Source: Chamaecrista fasciculata (taxonomy: Eukaryota > Streptophyta > Magnoliopsida > Fabales > Fabaceae). From it: a stretch of DNA of 64,000 nt. The notes beneath the pieces are model-generated. The model did no database searches and was not told where the DNA came from. It saw nothing but the letters and a program-made list of their open reading frames with translations. The DNA lies in assembly GCA_003254925.1 (NCBI GenBank), contig QANZ01029243.1, forward strand, positions 29,112 to 93,111, given 5' to 3'. Shown one piece after another: positions 58,282-64,000 of the stretch (position 1 is its first letter; every line of letters starts with the position of its first letter). The position numbers and the translations under genes were made by a program.

Positions 58282-61012
58282 ATGGGTGCTTCACAATCAA
58301 TCTCAGAAAAATCCATCCATGAATTCACGGTTAAGGTATGCTCTTCTCAAGTCTCAAGCCTTAACCTCTAAACCCTATTGATGCAGCCTATAGAAATCTA
58401 TTCATTTTCTGGGAACATTCTTCACAGGACGCCAGGGGCAAAGACGTGGACCTTAGCGCCTACAAGGGGAAAGTTCTTATTGTAGTTAATGTTGCCTCAA
58501 AATGGTTATTTCATTTCCTAATCTATTTCCCTTCATTCGGCTTTCTCTTTCCTTTTATTTACGCCCCAAATCTTTCATTCTTTATTTCCTTTTTCTTTCA
58601 TAATTGTTGATGGGCTTTCTAACTGAATTTATGTTCGTTTTAACAACAGTGGATTTACGGATACCAATTACACCCAGTTAACTGAGCTTTATGGCCGATA
58701 CAAAGACGAAGGTATATTTTGTGTCTTTGCAGCTACCGATTTATCGTGTACTTAAGTTTAACTGTGGGGAGAAACATTTTTGTTAATCATTGATGAAATC
58801 TTCTGTTTGGTTAACTTTAGGTTTGGAAATATTGGCATTCCCATGCAATCAATTTCTGAAGCAAGAGCCTGGGACAAGCCAGGATGCGCAAGATTTTGCC
58901 TGCACAAGATACAAGGCTGAGTATCCCATTTTTGGAAAGGTAATTATTATTCTTGTTTTCCATGTAAAGCGACTGGATCCTTTTCTTAGATTTTGTTATA
59001 TTTCCTTTTTCTCTTTGGATTCATGTTATCTACATATGTTTGAGCTTTACTGGAAATACTTACCATAGAGGATGAATATGAAGTGACATTTTTAAATGAG
59101 TGGATGCAATATTGTAATTGTCAAGAAAGAACTGCTACATTTGTTTTGATAACTGATAAATTCATTATTGCTTCTTATCCCTATTGAATTGCTGCAACTC
59201 TTCGCAATCTAAAAGAAAGTACAATGGTCTAGATTGTTTGCTTTTTATGATATATAATATCTATTTATGAGAATCTATCCTCCTTCCGGTACCCCAATTA
59301 GAAGGCAAGTTCCTACTTCAGTTTATCTCTTTTTATGACTTGATCAGCGAGGACATGGATTGTTGAATAATGGATACTATATCTTCTTTCACCGATTGTA
59401 TCCTCCTAGCATTAATGTTAACTAAAGTATGAAGCTCTCTTCTTTTTTGGTGGATGCTGCAACATCGGCAAGATTATCAATTTTTAAAATCATACATTAT
59501 TCAGTACAATTGTTTAGATTGACCATGCTAGCCTTTACATGGGATTGGATTGGTCATAAAGGACATGAAGTATGCAGTTATGTCTATTCTGACATTATTC
59601 TTGAGCTTTGTCCAATGTGTCCCTGCTTATTTGATTGATGTTTCCTTAATTTCGTTCTCTATTTCCTTAGTGAACATATCAATTGCTTACCTTTCCCCCC
59701 TATGATTTTTAGGAAACAGCTGAACCGTTCATTTTGTCATGCTAAATATAGTGCTGAATTCAGCATCTTCCTTTTGCAATTTCGCACCTTTTTTTTTTTT
59801 TTTTTTTCTAGTTAATCTATTCTCGATACTAAGTCGAGCATGGGAGTGATACAATGGTCATATCTGCTTGCTTACCTTGATGTGTGTGAAACAGAAATCG
59901 GCTGAAGTTTGCCTATGTAAATTGAACTTGAAGCTTAAAGGTTCCACAAAATACAAGAAAATTGTCTTCCTAGACCTCAGGGATTTCTTTGAGATTACAG
60001 TAGAAAATAATTTGTAGGGGCAGGAAGACAAAGTGTTGTTTATCCTTTGTCAAATTTGAGAGCATCTGAAAATTTGTTTTGTTATTATTGGATTGATTCA
60101 TGAATATGTGGTAATGTGGTATAGCTCTAGAGGTTTTAATTTTCTGGAAGCAAGAAGACAAAATAGACTAGGTGAATTTTTAAGTCAGCCGACAGTGTAA
60201 TTTTGTGGAATTATATTGTGTTCCCTGTAATGAGAATTAACAGAAAAAAAGGTGTAAATCATGAAGTTTTTGAAGGTTTTAAATGGTGATCATTATCTTT
60301 CCTCTGGAAGTTGATTTAAACTGAGGATTGAACATAGAAGAATGAAGTGGAGCTTTTTGCCTGTGGACACTGGCAACGGGCAGCATCATCCTATCTGAAT
60401 CTTCTGGTAGTAAACATATTTAAGCGATGAGGCATAACCATTAATTACACTATTAAGTTCCTTTCCTAGGTGCAGAAATGTTTTGTTGGAATCTAGTGCT
60501 CCCAATAACCAAATAATTTAGGGAAGCTAACTGAAAAAGCATGCTGAGATATGAAGCTATTTTATGCCTTGCCTTGCATCTGAGTGTTTCTTTTCATCTT
60601 TTTTCACAATGAGTTAATGAACTTACTTGCCTCTTGGTGAGTGATGCATCCTGTAATATGTACTATATATATGGCGTCGCTATACAGCATTGCTTGTTAA
60701 TAACATACTCTTTTGTATGTGTAGGTACGTGTCAACGGAGATGAAGCAGCACCAGTTTTCAAATTCCTTAAAGCACAGAAAAGTGGATTTATGGGAGCTA
60801 GGATCAAGTGGAATTTCACCAAATTTTTGGTTGACAAGAAAGGCCGAGTTATTCAGCGTTATGGCCCAACCACTCCACCAATGTCCTTTGAGGTACTTTT
60901 TCTCCTTTTCTCTTTCTTTGGATTGGTGGAAATAGTTTGGTTTGAAAGTGTGCTGAACTCGCGGCATATTCTTTAACAGGATGACATCAAGAAGGCGTTA
61001 GGGGAAGCTTAA
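58282..61012 (+). CDS. GPX: Glutathione peroxidase (thioredoxin-dependent, GPX4/5-like)
   Basis: Reduces hydrogen peroxide and lipid hydroperoxides. Plant members use cysteine, not selenocysteine, and take electrons from thioredoxin. Exons: 58282-58335, 58428-58504, 58650-58711, 58821-58939, 60725-60892, 60980-61012, giving 170 residues, the usual length for cytosolic plant forms. Peroxidatic Cys44 (ASKCGFT), Gln79 (FPCNQF...KQEPG), Trp133 and Asn134 (KWNFTKF) complete the catalytic set; Cys92 fits the resolving cysteine. There is no transit peptide. The N terminus MGASQS has Gly2 and Ser6, the pattern of N-myristoylated proteins, as in the Arabidopsis GPX4/5 pair; membrane anchoring is an inference. 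Intron 4 is 1.8 kb with no recognised content. Confidence 0.96.
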
Positions 61013-61196
61013 GGGACTCTACCAGTGCTTCAAACTAGTAATGGAGTTGAAGATGTCTGTAACAGAACCAATGTATATTTATAATTTATTAGATCTCGTT
61101 TCTTCCACTGATTGTTTTATACATATTTAATTATTTATTGTATTTGTTTATGTTCGTTCTTGTAGCAAAGTTCTGTTTTGGCTTTTGTGGTATCAG

Positions 61197-61322
61197 TTGG
61201 TATTTTGAAGTTCTTTTGGGCCATGTAGTTGGTATTTTGAAGTTGAGTGTTCAGTCTTGGATAATTTTATTTGAGTTTGTCTTTTGTTTATGTAAAGTTT
61301 AAATATTTGGTATTTTGAAGTT
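61197..61322. repeat. Three copies of TTGGTATTTTGAAGTT
   Basis: The identical 16-mer occurs at 61197-61212, 61229-61244 and 61307-61322, in or just past the peroxidase 3' UTR. Spacing is 32 and 78 bp, so this is not a regular tandem array. Function unknown. Confidence 0.8.
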
Positions 61323-63922
61323 GGTACTTTTTCAGTTTTTCTTATATATGTATGTTTATTCTTATAATTTATAAGTGGGGAAAAAAAACAAATTATTTGC
61401 ACGGCAGTTTATCACCACTAACCAGGCAGAGAGTTAAAGAATAGGGGACGTCGGGTGAAGACAACAGTGGAAATTTCTCCCCTCTTCGAAAGAGATAAGT
61501 ATGAGAGAGTATAAACATCCCACACAGTCACACAAAAGAAAAGTCAGAAAACTACTTTTTGATCAGTTCAATATTTTTTTCAAAGAAAAAAAGAAAGGAA
61601 ACTACTTTTGAAAACAAGATTGAATAAAGGGAAATAAAGGAAAAATGGTAATAAAGTAATATATTTATTGTAGAAATATTAAACAAAAAACATAAAGCGT
61701 TTATCAAAGTCAAAAGTGAGAAAATAAATCAATCAGTATATTTTCGTACTGTAATGTACTTCATTAGTTAGCAAGTGTATTCGTACATTTAACATTGTTA
61801 AAAATATTTAAAATCCCAGCTCCAAAAATATAAAAAACTTACCTTAGAAAAATGATGAAAACAATTTATTTCTCTCATTTCAATAGAGGTAATTTTTGGC
61901 CAAAAATATTGAAGTAACTAGGGTTTTTTTAAGAAAAAAATTATAGGAAGATTGAGTGCACAAATATTTGAACTCTCAACCATAAGATTTGATTATAATT
62001 ATCTTAAGATTTGTGTTTTATATTTTTTAAAAAAAATATTCCATTATATAGATTTTTAGATAATCTGACATACTTTAACTATTCGAGTATCCAAACACTC
62101 AAATGTTAAAAAGCCTCAGGGACTTTTTTTTTTTGGAAAGTCAATCCAATGTAAGGTGTTTTAGAAATTTAACTTGGCTGAACTCGATGATTTCATGGGA
62201 GAAATGAGTGGAAGATTTTTGATACGGACAACAAATATAATATTTGATCAATGGAGAATAAAACATGATTAATTAGTATTAAGTTAATACTATTAAGCTT
62301 TTAAGTAATGTAGTAGATTATTTTACTCATTCTAAATCGGTGGGGTAGGTGACACCACAAAGATGTTATCCCTTTCAGTTTTATTAATTACAAGATAAGG
62401 TCGTGAAAGCTTCGTTTACCTCAAAGACAAGCAAGAAAAAAGAAAGGTATGAAAGGTACCGTACCAATACGGCTATTCCATTTTCCAAACATATGTGCCT
62501 ATAATGGGAGTGAGACGGGCCATAACGAAAGACGTGTATTGTACAAAGCCCATAAAGTCTTGGGGCCGGGCCCAATATCGGCCCACTGTGTCTACTTTTG
62601 CGAATGGAAGTGGTGCTTGTCTTTGAAAGCGAGAACATCCTATGTAGCAAGTTTCTGAGTGCCATGAGATTTTTTTATTTTCATTTGGAGAATAAGAGGA
62701 AGGCATGTCGGAGTGACAACGACACCGTTTTGGTTCATCTTTTCTTTTTTGTTTTTTCAAAGACATGGTACACGTGACCATGGAGACCATTAGGGGAACC
62801 CTATGGCCCTTCATCTCTTTGTTGTATTCACTCTTCATGATTGTGGCCTCGTGTGCAAAACCATTCACACTAACCCCTCATTCATTCCTTCGCCCAATGA
62901 ATTAATGGAAACTGATTTTTTAGACACAAGAAAAGCATGTTCTCTAGTCAATCATGTGAGTATAGATACGTTTAAACCATCTCATATATTTCTTTATCAT
63001 AAAAAATATATATATAGTAAAATAATTGGGAGACGATGAGCTCTCAGTGTGGTGGCACGATTTTTCAAAAATGTACAATTATTTTGAAAAATAAACCGAC
63101 AAGAGAGATAGAAAGAATGTAAGGAGTTGAATTATCGGAACCCCGAACTCTTTTAAGTTTTAACATTACCCATATTTTTTAAAATTGATAACATAATTAT
63201 CATAATTTTACCTTAACTTTTTGTCCGCCTTTAAATTTTTTGGGTTAAAAGAGTTTGAGTTCTTACTTCTTAGTGACTAGATTAGTTTGAAATTTACACC
63301 TTTTAATTTGTATTAAATATTTTTTAATTGTTAAACATGAATATTAAAATATAATCAAATAATAAAAATTAAAGCTTCAACATTATCCTATTTATATGAG
63401 TGTCGTCTAGTGGTTCGAATTTCACTTTTGGGTATGGAAAACATTTTGTGTCCAACCGTTTACTTTTAAGTGTAAGATTTGCGGTGAAAAAAGTAGTGTA
63501 AATACTCTTGATTTATATAAAAAAAAAAATTGAACAAGTAAACCCCAAAGTGTACATTAGTTTCGATTATCCCTTGTTTTTCTTAGACATTTGTTATAAT
63601 TATACTTTAAAAATTGGAATAACAAAAAAGTCTATATAAACCTCAACTAGAAGCACTAATCAGAAAAATCCTTATAATTTTAACTTTAAACTGTGAACGA
63701 GATATGAGATATTTGAGAATGCGCAAGTCGTGGGAGTGCAGTAGTTAATATGTTATTGTTGTGAGAGATAAAAATGAATGTAGAAAAAGAAAGATACAAG
63801 GGGACAAAAAGCAATGTGTGTGTGAGTCAGCTTGTTCAAACTTCCAAGTTCAAACCGAGTACTTGGAAATGGATGTTTGTCATGTCAACTGTGAGCCACA
63901 AGGCAAACTTGAGTCCCACCCC

Positions 63923-63932
63923 TGTATATAAT
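63923..63932 (+). promoter_or_regulatory. Possible TATA box of a gene beyond the right edge
   Basis: TGTATATAAT is followed about 25-30 bp later by a CT/CA-rich stretch (TCTCACTAACAGTGACACTCAC), a layout like a plant core promoter and start site. No coding sequence follows in the 70 bp left in the window. Confidence 0.25.
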
Positions 63933-63965
63933 TTCATTCTCACTAACAGTGACACTCACATTTGC

Positions 63966-63968
<3 letters not shown>

Positions 63969-64000
<32 letters not shown>
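63969..64000. repeat. (TA)n microsatellite at window end
   Basis: At least 15 uninterrupted TA units run to the last base of the window; the true length is not known. Confidence 0.9.

Larger units (their letters stand above)
61013..64000. other. Region downstream of glutathione peroxidase to window end
   Basis: The peroxidase 3' UTR comes first. Beyond it lie AT-rich sequence with homopolymer runs, a short triplicated motif at 61197-61322, and open frames (such as 62868-62473 minus and 62803-63039 plus) with no recognisable family or exon structure. A possible promoter for an outside gene lies near 63920. Confidence 0.65.

Noticed and set aside
62473-62868. 131-codon minus-strand frame as a gene
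   Set aside because: No recognisable domain, Cys/His-rich by chance composition, no flanking exon signals, and overlapping plus-strand frames of similar length.
1-64000. CRISPR array, operon or bacterial-type gene cluster
   Set aside because: No regularly spaced repeats and no closely packed intronless genes; all genes are spliced eukaryotic genes.

Overview
This is nuclear DNA from a flowering plant, almost certainly a eudicot. Genes are split by many short AT-rich GT-AG introns, and the intergenic DNA carries typical plant repeats: solo Copia LTRs, RTE and L1 LINE pieces, a tRNA-derived SINE, a Stowaway MITE, and hAT-like and Mutator-like foldback elements. I cannot name the species. Every confident protein-coding gene belongs to a known conserved plant family; I found no undescribed multi-gene system.

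Layout. (1) 1-16649, plus: the 3' part (20 exons, about 1,650 codons) of a giant VPS13-family lipid-transfer protein gene whose 5' end lies outside the window. Its large introns hold LTR fossils and LINE pieces. (2) 16650-22001: a repeat-rich spacer with a poly(A)-tailed retroinsertion, a hAT-like element and two foldback elements. (3) 22002-31972, plus: LON2, the peroxisomal Lon protease, 16 exons, 888 codons, ending in Ser-Lys-Leu. (4) 31973-34028: convergent spacer with a SINE. (5) 44365-34029, minus: UPF1, the nonsense-mediated decay helicase, 29 exons, 1,269 codons. (6) 44366-48106: divergent spacer with four inverted-repeat elements; telo-box motifs lie in both flanking gene leaders. (7) 48107-56199, plus: a HUA2/HULK-type PWWP-CID protein, 11 exons, 1,381 codons, including one apparent GC-AG intron. 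(8) 58282-61012, plus: a thioredoxin-type glutathione peroxidase, 6 exons, 170 codons. (9) 61013-64000: no gene recognised; a possible promoter for a gene beyond the right edge lies near 63920.

The genes are not functionally linked as an operon would be: they serve membrane lipid transport, peroxisomal protein quality control, mRNA surveillance, RNA-linked flowering control and peroxide detoxification. Exon models were built by hand from splice sites and family conservation. In the four complete genes the exon lengths sum to a multiple of three, which supports the models. Repeat calls rest on ends and target-site duplications read directly from the sequence; family names for repeats are less certain than their boundaries.
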